The notes beneath the pieces were generated by a model, which was not told the DNA's origin, ran no database searches, and saw only the letters and a list, made by a program, of their open reading frames with translations. Of a DNA stretch of 64,000 bases, positions 47,501 through 55,629 are shown piece after piece. The stretch lies in contig CM019824.1 of the NCBI GenBank assembly GCA_009763385.1, positions 148,373,705-148,437,704 of the forward strand, in the 5' to 3' direction. Within the stretch, counting starts at the first letter, position 1, and each line of letters begins with the position of its first letter. The stretch comes from Coix lacryma-jobi var. lacryma-jobi (taxonomy: Eukaryota > Streptophyta > Magnoliopsida > Poales > Poaceae). The position numbers and the translations under genes are program-made.

Positions 47501-48056
47501 ACTCTCCGACGGTGGCTCGCCGGGGTGGCTCGATGACCCGCGAGAAGCCACGGTCGACGTGCGCGGGGTAGACGATCTCTATGTCGGCGGTGGCTCGTAG
47601 GAGCACGCTCGGACGTTCCTCCTGCTCCGCCGCCGCTCGGCCCCGACGGCGCTCGTCGAGGTGGTGGGCGTAGATAGCTGCAGAGTTGTTGAGGCCGAAC
47701 GGGCACCGCTGGCGTCGAGCGCGGTACACCCTATGCGGGAGGAAGCCAGGTGGTGTCGACGGAGCACGGCTCGGGGGCCTCTGGCCAGGCTCCCGGTCCG
47801 TGCGCATGACGAACGCGAACTCGCTGGGAGAGTGCGCGCGCGCCCTAGAAGTCTCCAACCGTACGCCGGGCAGGTTCCTCCTCGGGGACCCCGTGCCGAC
47901 CGCGGGGAAGTGGGTGTACGCCGCGGGCACCGCCTGTGCCTGGCGACGATGGTGACGACGGCGCCGCTCATGAGGTGGCGACGCGTGGTGGTGCGGGTGA
48001 CGCGCCACGCCCCCCGCGCGGGGTGGCGTGACACGCCCTCCGCTCGGGCTCTCCAT
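41598..48056 (-). pseudogene. gag-pol: Gypsy gag-pol, one continuous frame with about ten nonsense codons
   Basis: The frame runs from the ATG at 48056 (MESPSGG) to the TAA at 41598 without a frameshift. Order: gag with a retrotransposon capsid domain (FKGTCMRPGNPWDLRRCRQ, 46300-46400 region) and a C/H knuckle-like CPYHKGPTNHKLKDC; TAA at 45597; aspartic protease (LMDGGSSLNIIY near 45440); TAG at 44874 and near 44814; reverse transcriptase (VKKKNGKMRMCVDYTGLNKA, FLDAYSGYHQI, YVDDIVV) broken by stops at 44364 and near 44342; RNase H; stops at 43509, 43239 and near 43224; second RNase H (MYFDGSLMKTGAGAG, ASNNVAEYEALINGL); integrase with HHCC finger (HSGACGHH...CQGCQ), TDNGTQF and NGQVERANG; TGA at 41865; TAG near 41613. 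The first integrase aspartate is replaced by Asn at 42429-42431. Confidence 0.88.
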
Positions 48057-48196
48057 GGAGAGCAGGGTCAGCTCGTTGCCGCTGCCGGTGGCCAGGAACT
48101 CGAGGCTCCCGAACCAGATGACGGCACCAGCAGAAAATGAAGGAACGGAAGAAGTCATCCAGGAAACAACGAGAAATTGACTCGGACACGCGAAGT

Positions 48197-48216
48197 CCCC
48201 TACCTGGCGCGCCAAC
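48197..48216 (-). other. Probable primer-binding site of the Gypsy element
   Basis: Directly inside the 5' LTR, the minus strand reads GTTGGCGCGCCAGGTAGGGG. A TGGCG start within two bases of the LTR is the usual position and beginning of a plant PBS. The tRNA is not assigned. Confidence 0.6.
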
Positions 48217-49451
48217 TGTCGGTGTTTCGAACCCGGGGGTATGACACCAACGAGTAATATGATCGCGTGCTCTCTTCCTGGATGGTGATGCAAGATGACA
48301 CAAGGATTTATCCTGGTTAGGGCAAAGAAGGCCCTACGTCCAGCGAGGGAGGAGGTTCTCGTATTACTTGCACCTAAGTGCTTGTACAGGGGCAATACAA
48401 GCTCAATGAGCGTGGACCAGAGTCCGGACTCGAGTGTGTGTGTGTGTGGACTCGTGTCGCGCAAGCCCGTGCGTAACCGGGTGCGAGCGTGCGTAACCCT
48501 GCGCGTGGAGGGCTCTGGTGTCCTCTTTTATAGAGCAAAAGGAGGCCAGAGTTACACAGGAGTGTCATGTACTTCGCCCAATACGGTGAGGATTAGGAAT
48601 CCTGTCTTGTCGGGGCCACTAGAGCCGACGTGGGCGTTGCTGTTGAGGCGTCCTTGGAGCGTGGCCTCCATCCCGGGCGCGGACGTGGAGGCATGGCGAC
48701 GTGGAGGCCGTACCACGCCCATTCCGGCATGTACAGGACACGGTGGGGTCCCTCCAGGTCTTGGTGTACCTGTCCTCCAATAGCGTGAAAGTAGTCAGGG
48801 CTCGAGGGGCGCCGAGGCCGGCCTCGAGGTGGCACCTGCGAGGGGCTCGAGCCTCTGCAGGTATGGGCAAGTCCTGGTAAACTCGGTCGTACAGCGGATT
48901 GTCAGACCTCGAGTCGTGACCCGAGTGTGCAACAGTGCAGGGTATGGCCGAATAGTGCTGTACTTGTGCCTTTTTGCCCATGCTTGTGGTGAAAACGAGA
49001 CTTGGCTCTGCCCTGGTTCACTGTGGCGCACGTCGTGTACCAGAGGACATGACCGGAGTAGGTGGATGCATTAAATGCGCAGTATGGGATTGGTATCCGA
49101 TGTCTGGCGCCGCTCGAGGGAGGCATGATGCGTCTCGAGAGATAGGTTGCCGTGCCAGGGAGACTCGAGGTCCCTGCGTGGGATCTCGAGAAACAGTGCA
49201 CGGCTATGATGGGCTCGAGGAGCGGTGCAGGGCTCGAGGCCTATGTGCCGGGGCTTGAGGGGTAGGCTGCCATGAGGCGGACAGTAAGGCTTCCGCGGCC
49301 CTGAGCTCCCTGGTGATGGGCCGACGTTGTAGCCTCGAGGGGTTGTCTTTTTAGAAGGTTAGACTTGTTCGGTTTCTTATTAATTGGTGTTCTAGGTTTA
49401 ACTTATTTGTTTTGCGTTGATTGGGGGTACCCCTTTTGTGGACCCCCGACA
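48217..49451 (-). repeat. 5' LTR of the Gypsy element
   Basis: TGTCGGTGTTTCG to GACCCCCGACA, a near-copy of 34318-35550. The minus-strand TATAAAAG is at 48525-48532. Differences from the other LTR are mostly transitions, many at CG or CAG sites, with small indels such as an extra TG in the GTGTGTGTG run. Confidence 0.92.
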
Positions 49452-49484
49452 AGGGTCTACTCAGTTTGCTATGTGGGACCGCTT

Positions 49485-49861
49485 CTAAAACTACTAAGAC
49501 CACTATGTGTGTGTTGTGTTGTGCCAGTCAATTACCTAAGGCATGCTAGGATTAGTCTAGAATCTTTTAACCAAGTTACGGTAAAAGGTCCTCACATGTC
49601 ATGCACTAGTTTGTTGTACGTGTACTAGTTTGTTATATTCTATGTCTCGTACTTTATCCTAGAAAAAATCGATGACACATGAACTACAACAAACAATACA
49701 ACAACAAATAAAAAAGTCGAACAAAGTGCAGTTCAAGACTACATTATCGAGGATCCGAAATAAACGGTACGGAGAAGTACAAGCCAACAGTACAATAGAC
49801 TACAAGTCCACCAAATGACAACAATGTTCATTACTCAATAATAACTATTGAACCTACCACA
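49485..49861. other. MULE spacer between two converging GRF-like genes
   Basis: The remaining codons of the first GRF-like gene end at 49484. The following 380 bases are AT-rich and show no coding frame. They should hold the 3' UTRs and poly(A) sites of the two convergent genes. Confidence 0.4.
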
Positions 49862-50551
49862 CTACTGAGTGCAACGAGGCCACTTTCCCTTCCTCACAGC
49901 ATCCGGATCCTGCTCCATGGCAGCCTTGGCACGACGCACACGCTCAAACCTCTTCTCCCTCTCCCCTTACGCTTAGCTGCATCCCTCATTTTTGCCTCTT
50001 CCTCATGCTGCTTCTGTGTTGCCTCTTCTTTGTGTCTCTTCTCCAAACGCTCCTTGTCCTCAGCAGCCCACTTTTTCATCCTCTCTACGTGCTCCTTGTT
50101 CTCCGGCTTCATCTCAGTGTCGATCCACTGCTCGAAGTCACATAGTGGTGGAGGCTCCTGCAAAACACGACTAAGTCAATTAAGTAACGAAATATAAATG
50201 ATTTGTCCTTAATGTTTACAACAAGCTATCAGCTTCTCACCATCAGTCCAATGCAGATCTGTTTAGGTGTAGGGTCAAAGGGCATAATTCTCACACATCC
50301 AATACCTTTGACCATATGTGTGCTTCTCATCAGATATTGCGACCTTACAATCATCACCGCAGTAGCACATGAGCACCGGAACACCACTAGGTAATGGCAA
50401 ACGGGCAAAGGCATTGCCCGTTAGCGTCTGCCTACAATCATCAACGCAATAGCAAATGAACATAACACAAAATTACTTCATTTTAACCGATAATTAAATA
50501 AATAATGTATCGATCTTACCTTGCCTTACTAGCTTTGCCACGCCTCGGCAT
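49862..50551 (-). pseudogene. Second MULE-borne GRF-like gene, frameshifted
   Basis: Three exons on minus: 50551-50520 (MPRRGKASKA), 50431-50241 and 50157-49862, with GT/AG borders. Exon 2 reads LPSGVPVLMCYCGDDCKVAIS, then TYGQRYWMCENYA; exon 3 reads PPPLCDFEQWIDTEM followed by a charged helix rich in K, E and R. CYCGDDC, YGQRYWMC and LCDFEQW give the C-x-C-x3-C ... C ... C-x-F-x-W pattern of a GRF-type finger, clearly different in sequence from the gene at 33677. Breaks: an extra base after ENYA (near 50280) shifts frame, and a second shift after AKRKG (near 49965) moves the C-terminus out of its conserved frame, which would otherwise end KWPRCTQ at 49862. Function is unknown. It would be transcribed from the right TIR. 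Confidence 0.65.
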
Positions 50552-50940
50552 CCTAACAATAAACAATATGTCAACATTAGACATATATTCATGATTAATT
50601 ATAAATCTACATAATGACCTAATACATGATTAATTACAAATTGAATAAAATATTAAACAAAACACATATAAAAAGTCTAATACATGAACGAATCCATCAT
50701 TAATTAACAACTAACATCACGATAATTTCAAATTAAATATTACCTACAAACCCTAACTTTGAAAAATATGGTTTAATCAAACACTGCAAATATGGATAAA
50801 GAATATGAATATGGATCAACATACCTTATACGTAGAGAGAACAAGTTTGATTGAGGGAGATGAAGAGAGGAGGAATGAAATGGATTGGATTGGGAGGAGA
50901 AGAGAGGAATGAAGAGGAGCAAGCTGCTAGGTGCACTGGC

Positions 50941-51185
50941 CAGATCTAGATGGGCTTTGCCGCGCCAAACGCCTGACACGACAAACGCACTAGCCGCGCC
51001 AGCCCACCTGACGCGGTAAACTGGCAAGCGGGCCCCACCCGGGCCTGCGTGGCTGGACGGTGCCACGGTGGCGGTGCGGCTAATGCTTTTGCCGCGCCAT
51101 GCGGGACGACGCGACAAAAGGGTTAGTTTTGAAAAAAAATGTACAGTGTTGTTTTTAAAATATCTTATTTAATTAAGTTATTAAT
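50941..51185. repeat. Right terminal inverted repeat of the MULE
   Basis: Complement of the left TIR with scattered substitutions and small indels: GGTTAGTTTTGAAAAAAAAT matches the left TTTTTTTTCAAAACTAACC, and GTTATTAAT closes it. It is 245 bp against 253 bp at the left. It adjoins the second GRF-like gene about 390 bases upstream of its ATG. Confidence 0.8.
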
Positions 51186-51859
51186 TGCTTTGCTGCGTGG
51201 TTAGGAAAAAAGTTTCTATACATTGCAATGTGAAAAACGAAGAGAAAGGGACAAAAACTAAAGGAAGAAAGAGCAATCGAGAGATCCGTTTTCTCGAATC
51301 TCGAGCACTAGTTCCTCGCGGACTGTTTAGCCTCTGCAGTTATATGCCCCAGCAGCCCCGGCATCCCCTGATTCCTCTCTCCTTCCAGTCTTCCATATTC
51401 CATACTGCCTGCGGCTGCGGCGCCGCGGCGGAGGCCGTCGAGGTCAGCTCTGGCAGGTGAGCATCCTTCGCCGTGCGGCCATCGTGTCTCGGGGTCGTTC
51501 GCCGCCGAAGGTACATCCATCCTCATCGACTCTCTGATGTCGATCCTTTGGATTGCGATGAGGAGCCAGTACTAGGATTTTGGTCAAGTAGTTTTACCTG
51601 TCGTAATTTCTCTTAGGGCGACACAACGCCTGCTGCTCGACATACACAATGGGGATCTTATATTATTTCCAATTCAGCGAATGCCGTGTTAGGATCAAGT
51701 GGCGCCCTGCACTTTGGCGCACCAGTTCAGTGAAATGCCACACAGTGGCAAACTGGTCGGTACAATTTAGCATCAGATGGTGAAATCTGTGCAAAGCATG
51801 CTTTGTTACAAGGTCTCCCAAACTACCAACCCTGTGCCTAAAGCCATATGTCGGCGATT
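51186..51859 (+). other. Possible first exon or leader of an unidentified gene
   Basis: A patch at about 51290-51455 has gene-like composition (GGCTGCGGCGCCGCGGCGG) and ends in a good donor, CTCTGGCAG followed by GTGAGCATCC. A further GC-rich piece follows to 51530, then AT-richer, intron-like DNA up to the Copia insertion at 51860. No protein family is readable and any continuation would lie beyond 63736, mostly outside the window. Confidence 0.3.
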
Positions 51860-52089
51860 TGAAGGACCGAAAGTGTCAAACCAAGGCGACCAGAGGGGGG
51901 TGAATGGGAGCCTCAAAAATTTCTTCACAGAAACTACGGCCTCAGTCCCAATAAAATCAAACCCCAAAAGCTTTGTTCTCAGAAGCGATGCCCACGACCC
52001 TTGGAAGAGGGTGGATGATCCCTAAGATCACAGCGAGGCACCACTGACGAGAGAAACGAAGAAAACCTACGGAGAACTGAGCCAACGAG

Positions 52090-52385
52090 GCCTCGGGGCA
52101 AAACTCCGATTCGCCCGAGGCTCGAGAAAAGGCTTCAGAAGAAAACACCGACTCGCCCGAGGCTGAGGGAGGTCTCGGAGGAAGACTCCGTCTCGCCCGA
52201 GGGTCGGGGCTCGAGAGAGAGGCCTCGGAACAAAACTCCGACTCGCCCGAGGCTTGAGGCTCGAGAGAGGCCTCGGAGTGAAACTCCGACTCGCCCGAGG
52301 CTGAGGGGACCTCAGAAAAAGTTCCGATTCGTCCGAGGCTCAAGAGGCCTCGGGAAAAGTTCCGCCTCGCCCGAGGGTGGTCTCG
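52090..52385. repeat. Degenerate tandem CTCGCCCGAGG units in the LTR
   Basis: About seven units of roughly 35-50 bases, each with a GAAAACTCCGACTCGCCCGAGG-like core and a GAGGCCTCGG lead. The core is itself near-palindromic. The same array is at 61945-62240 in the other LTR. It lies downstream of the TATA box in the transcribed direction. Confidence 0.8.
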
Positions 52386-53256
52386 GCTTACTCGAGAATC
52401 ACCGTACAAAGGTAGCCTCGACACGTTCCGACACCCGAGCCTGCTGCGCACTGCTCCCGCAGAAGCTCGGATCTGGACGCGTTCTCCCGAAAAGCAAATC
52501 CCTCCAAAACTCGATCAAGACACAATCCCAAGTTTCCAAACTTGGAGAAGAAGATCACAGGGTAGTTAGGATATTATCCCCAAGAAATCATCTTCTCAGA
52601 ACCACCAAGAACACAGGTAAATCAAAAGGGAAAGTGGATGAACGAAAAAGTGCCACGAAAACGAAATCGTCCCGATCTATTCGATCATGAGGAGTTAGAT
52701 GAATTCCTTTGGTCGAAATGACCTCCTCAATGATACGAACAAACTGATTCAAACAGATTTCGCAAAGACACACTGGATAGAGAGATCGAGCGACGGGAAG
52801 ATCGAGCAGAGCCAAAAAAACGCAACGAACACAGTGCACTACACGAGCCAATCGCAAAACTCAGCCAACGAACACAGTGCACAACACGTATCAGCTCAGG
52901 AAGGGTGAGGATACGGCCTCACTTCCTTGAATCAACAGTACACAGAGGTGAGTCTCTCTGTGGATCTCAACTAGCTACAGCAGGGAATGGGAGAGCAGGA
53001 AACCCTAAGAACAAAAGCAACTAACTGAGATAGGAAGGGAGGAGGGTGTCTCCCTCTATTTATACTACAACTAGCCTAAATCTATTTCCTACTCTACCCC
53101 TCTCTAAGCTATTCACAGAGCAAGCCAGCTAAACCCTAAGGCTATACTGGACCAACTCAGTGGTAGGTGTATCCGACGGCCACGTCCGTACAACTCGTCC
53201 GCGTTGCCTCCGCGCAACCTTCCGATTGCCGCCACGTGCCGCCTTTGCTCTGTACC

Positions 53257-53434
53257 CCCGGTTTTGAGGCCCAAACCGGGAAACCAGCCTTCCAGTATCT
53301 GAGTTTTGAGGCCCAAACTCAGCAAACTCGCAGCGCCCAGGTTTTGAGGCCCAAACCTGGAAACCGTCCTCAGCCCGAGTTTTGTGGCCAAACTCGGAAA
53401 CACTCAGCACCCAGGTTTTGAGGCCCAAACCTGG
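53257..53434. repeat. Five stem-loops with co-varying arms in the 3' LTR
   Basis: A constant core GTTTTGAGGCCCAAAC (one unit reads GTTTTGTGGCCAAAC) is flanked by arms that change together: CCCG/CGGG (53257-53280), CTGA/TCAG (53299-53322), CCAG/CTGG (53337-53360), CCGA/TCGG (53375-53397), CCAG/CTGG (53411-53434). Spacing is about 36-42 bases. They lie in U3, 190-380 bases upstream of the minus-strand TATA box. The same set is at 63112-63289. Confidence 0.9.
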
Positions 53435-53875
53435 AAACCGTCCACCGGTGGTTTTTCCCTGGCTGAACCACCAAACCGGCGTCGTAGAGGGGATGCACCT
53501 CCCGTGCACCCCATCCACCGACACGTGTTCCCAGGTCCTCGACCTGAGCAACACATGACCGCACTTCTTTGCTTGTCGTCGTCACAGGCTGCCAGCCTCC
53601 ACAGCTGATCCTCAGGTACTCCGGTCCCTCAGTCCAAGCCTCACGTCTGCCCTTCACCGCTCGGTACATTGGCATGGCACGTCCGCCGCACGGCACGCCC
53701 ATCCTTCACCGCACCCGGTCCGTCAGCACAGCACGTCTCAACTTGACCTTCACCTACCCTCGATCACTGTCTCCGTGCTCGACACCTGCACAACACAAGC
53801 CAAAGAACATGCGCATCATACCCGTTGACAATCACTCATCACTCAGAGCATTCGGCATACACCCATGTATCCGCA

Positions 53876-53887
53876 ATCTCCCCCTTG
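53876..53887 (-). other. Polypurine tract of the Copia element
   Basis: The minus strand reads CAAGGGGGAGAT immediately before the 3' LTR, the plus-strand primer position. AAGGGGGAGAT is the form known for Sireviruses. Confidence 0.9.
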
Positions 53888-55629
53888 ATGAGTGCATGGT
53901 CAACTACCCACACAAATCATAGTAAAAGAGAAAGAAAGAGGAAAGGAGGAAGGAGAGGAGAAAAACTCAACCAAATGACCCAAAAGCATAGCAAAGCCGG
54001 GAAAGGTCAAGTGAAAAGAGCAGAACAACTTGGTCCCCAAAGACATGGGCAACGGCTCGACGCAACCAAGCAAAGCAAAGCTAGCCCTCAAGAAGAGGTA
54101 GAACAGGCTCAACACCGCTAGCAAATATCAATTGAAGCTTCCAGAGAAAAGAGCTCGACAACAACTGAAGTAATGGTGGAAAACGAGGCAAAATGCTAGT
54201 CCCTCAAGAAAGAGGCAATGGCTCAACACAACTAGCACAGCAAACTCAACACCAAAACCTATTAGCCTGCGAGAAAGCAGCAAGATTCGAGGCCGGGGCT
54301 CGAGGCCGGGGCTCGAGGCAGAGGCTCGAGGCTGGGGCTCGAGGCCAGGGCTCGAGGCAGAGGCTCGAGACTGGGGCTCGAGGCCGGGGCTCGAGGCAGA
54401 GGCTCGAGGCTGGGGCTCGAGGCCGGGGCTCGAGCAAAAACAGACAAGCTTCCCCTCGAACAATAAAGCTCGATGCTGTGACTGAGGCTATTGGAAAGCA
54501 ACAGCATAGCTCGAGGCCGAGACTCCCTCCGCTCCCCCTTGACTAGTGCAGATAGTAACTCCCTCTCGGATGAACATCCAGGGAACAGGGAACATATGAT
54601 TTGCAAAATTCTCCCCCTTAGTTGAAAATGCACTTATCAAGAGACAAAAGTTCTCCCCCCTTCCATTATGCAAAGAAGTCAGAGATGCAAGTCAGGAGCT
54701 TCAGACTTATAGTCAAAAGAATGCAAAAATGCTCTAAACAGTATAGCCCGAGGGACTCATCAGATGCACATACAGGCTCGGCGAAGGCTCAGACTGATCA
54801 CTGGAAATATGAGCTATATGAGCAATAGTGAGCAGTTTTGAGTCAAATAAGGTATTCACCATCAAAATAGCACTAACAAAGCGTAGACAGGAGTCTGTAC
54901 AAGTGCTAAACATGTATACAAGGTAAACTACCCCTAGCACAGTGCAATCATCATGCATAGGAATGAAGCATATACTTGTGATTTCATGTTTATATCGGAG
55001 TTGCAGCGGTGAAATGACACAAGTTTAATTATTTGCATGTGAATGCGAGAGGTTGAAAGCTTGTCTTTGCCTTACTTTTCAACCGAGCGAAGCCTATGCC
55101 GAAGCAATCAGGAGCTTAAAGCTACGGTTTCGGTCATACACTACACGGCTCAAGTTTAACTCAAAATGCAATGAGAAACAGTCTTGATACCGTGAGGTGT
55201 TGACAAGCAATCCCATCTCGATCTTTTCATTTTACTAAAGCTTGGTTCAAATTTTAAACATTATATGAACAAACCAAGCAAGTGAATGACTCAGAACTAG
55301 AGACATAGCAACCTAGCATATATGAAAAGCGCGAGTAAACTCAACACAACCTACACATGCTAGTTGCATATCTTAATGGTGAATATTTTCAGAATTTAAT
55401 TTATTTAAAAATTTCATAATTTTAAAATAGCTCAGCCCACAACATGTACTAGTGATCAGTAAGAGCATAAGCTATAGGCCTCCATCATAAACCTCGGATC
55501 AGACTGAACAGAGTGTAAATACATTCTAGTGATTAAAAATCTGAGGCTCAGAATGTATGTTGAAACGCAAAAGAAGAGAAAGACAAATTAAAAAGTCAAT
55601 CTGTACACAGAACAAAATGTTTCCCCCAT
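53888..55629 (-). other. Long non-coding 3' region of the Copia element
   Basis: About 1.7 kb between the pol stop and the polypurine tract. No envelope-like frame with a signal peptide or membrane segment was found. It contains extra purine-tract-like strings (minus-strand complements of CTCCCCCTTAGTTG at 54611 and TTCTCCCCCCTT at 54651 and CTCCCCCTTGAC at 54532), and a 13-bp minisatellite. Multiple purine tracts in this region are a known Sirevirus trait. Confidence 0.6.
54288..54434. repeat. 13-bp CTCGAGG minisatellite, about 11 units
   Basis: Units CTCGAGGCCGGGG, CTCGAGGCAGAGG, CTCGAGGCTGGGG and CTCGAGGCCAGGG alternate, largely as a 39-bp higher-order unit of three. As 39 is divisible by three, several frames stay open on both strands and produce repetitive Arg/Gly or Pro/Ser peptides; these are not considered genes. 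Confidence 0.85.

Larger units (their letters stand above)
34318..49451 (-). mobile_element. Complete Gypsy LTR retrotransposon, Tat/Retand (RIRE2-like) group, 15.1 kb
   Basis: Flanked by AGGGT on both sides (34313-34317, 49452-49456). It has LTRs of 1,233 and 1,235 bp, a gag-pol on the minus strand with integrase after RNase H (Gypsy order), and a second RNase H before integrase, as in Tat-type elements. About 6 kb between pol and the 3' LTR holds an antisense gene. LTRs differ at about 34 positions plus small indels by eye (roughly 2.7 %), which with the commonly used grass rate of 1.3e-8 per site per year would mean about one million years. All coding parts carry nonsense codons, so the copy is inactive. 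Confidence 0.9.
29911..51185. mobile_element. Mutator-like element (MULE) with about 250-bp TIRs, carrying three genes and nested insertions
   Basis: The right end (50941-51185) reads on the minus strand as a close copy of the left end (29911-30163), including ATTAATAAC, AAATAAGATATTT, CAACACTGT, CCCGGGTGGGGCCCGC and CCCATCTAGATCTG in the same order. Inside are a mudrA-type transposase gene (+), a GRF-zinc-finger-like gene (+) and a second, different GRF-like gene (-) at the right. Without the Gypsy insertion (15.1 kb) and the retroposon-like insertion near the left end, the element would be about 5-6 kb. No 9-bp target duplication could be read. All three genes are damaged, and the catalytic transposase region is missing, so the copy is non-autonomous. 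Confidence 0.75.
51860..53875 (-). repeat. 3' LTR of the Copia element
   Basis: TGAAGGACCG to GTATCCGCA (plus strand). The minus-strand TATA box is at 53057-53064 (TATAAATA). Upstream of it in the sense direction (53257-53434) are five stem-loops. Downstream (52090-52385) are about seven units of the CTCGCCCGAGG motif. Open frames of up to 164 codons within it are repeat-driven. Confidence 0.97.

Noticed and set aside
48057..48464. N-terminal extension of the Gypsy gag frame into the LTR
   Set aside because: The frame is open through part of the 5' LTR and the primer-binding site, but translation of gag cannot start upstream of the PBS in a normal genomic RNA; the ATG at 48056 is preferred.
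52090..52385. CRISPR-like array
   Set aside because: Repeats are degenerate, of variable spacing, lack unique spacers and lie in a plant LTR.
51957..52451. 164-codon minus-strand open frame in the Copia LTR (also at 61813-62307)
   Set aside because: It is produced by the CTCGCCCGAGG tandem units, giving a periodic Ser/Glu/Ala peptide; it lies in LTR non-coding sequence.
54128..54633. Repetitive open frames on both strands suggestive of an envelope-like gene
   Set aside because: They are translations of the 13-bp minisatellite; no signal peptide, membrane segment or conserved envelope-like sequence is present.
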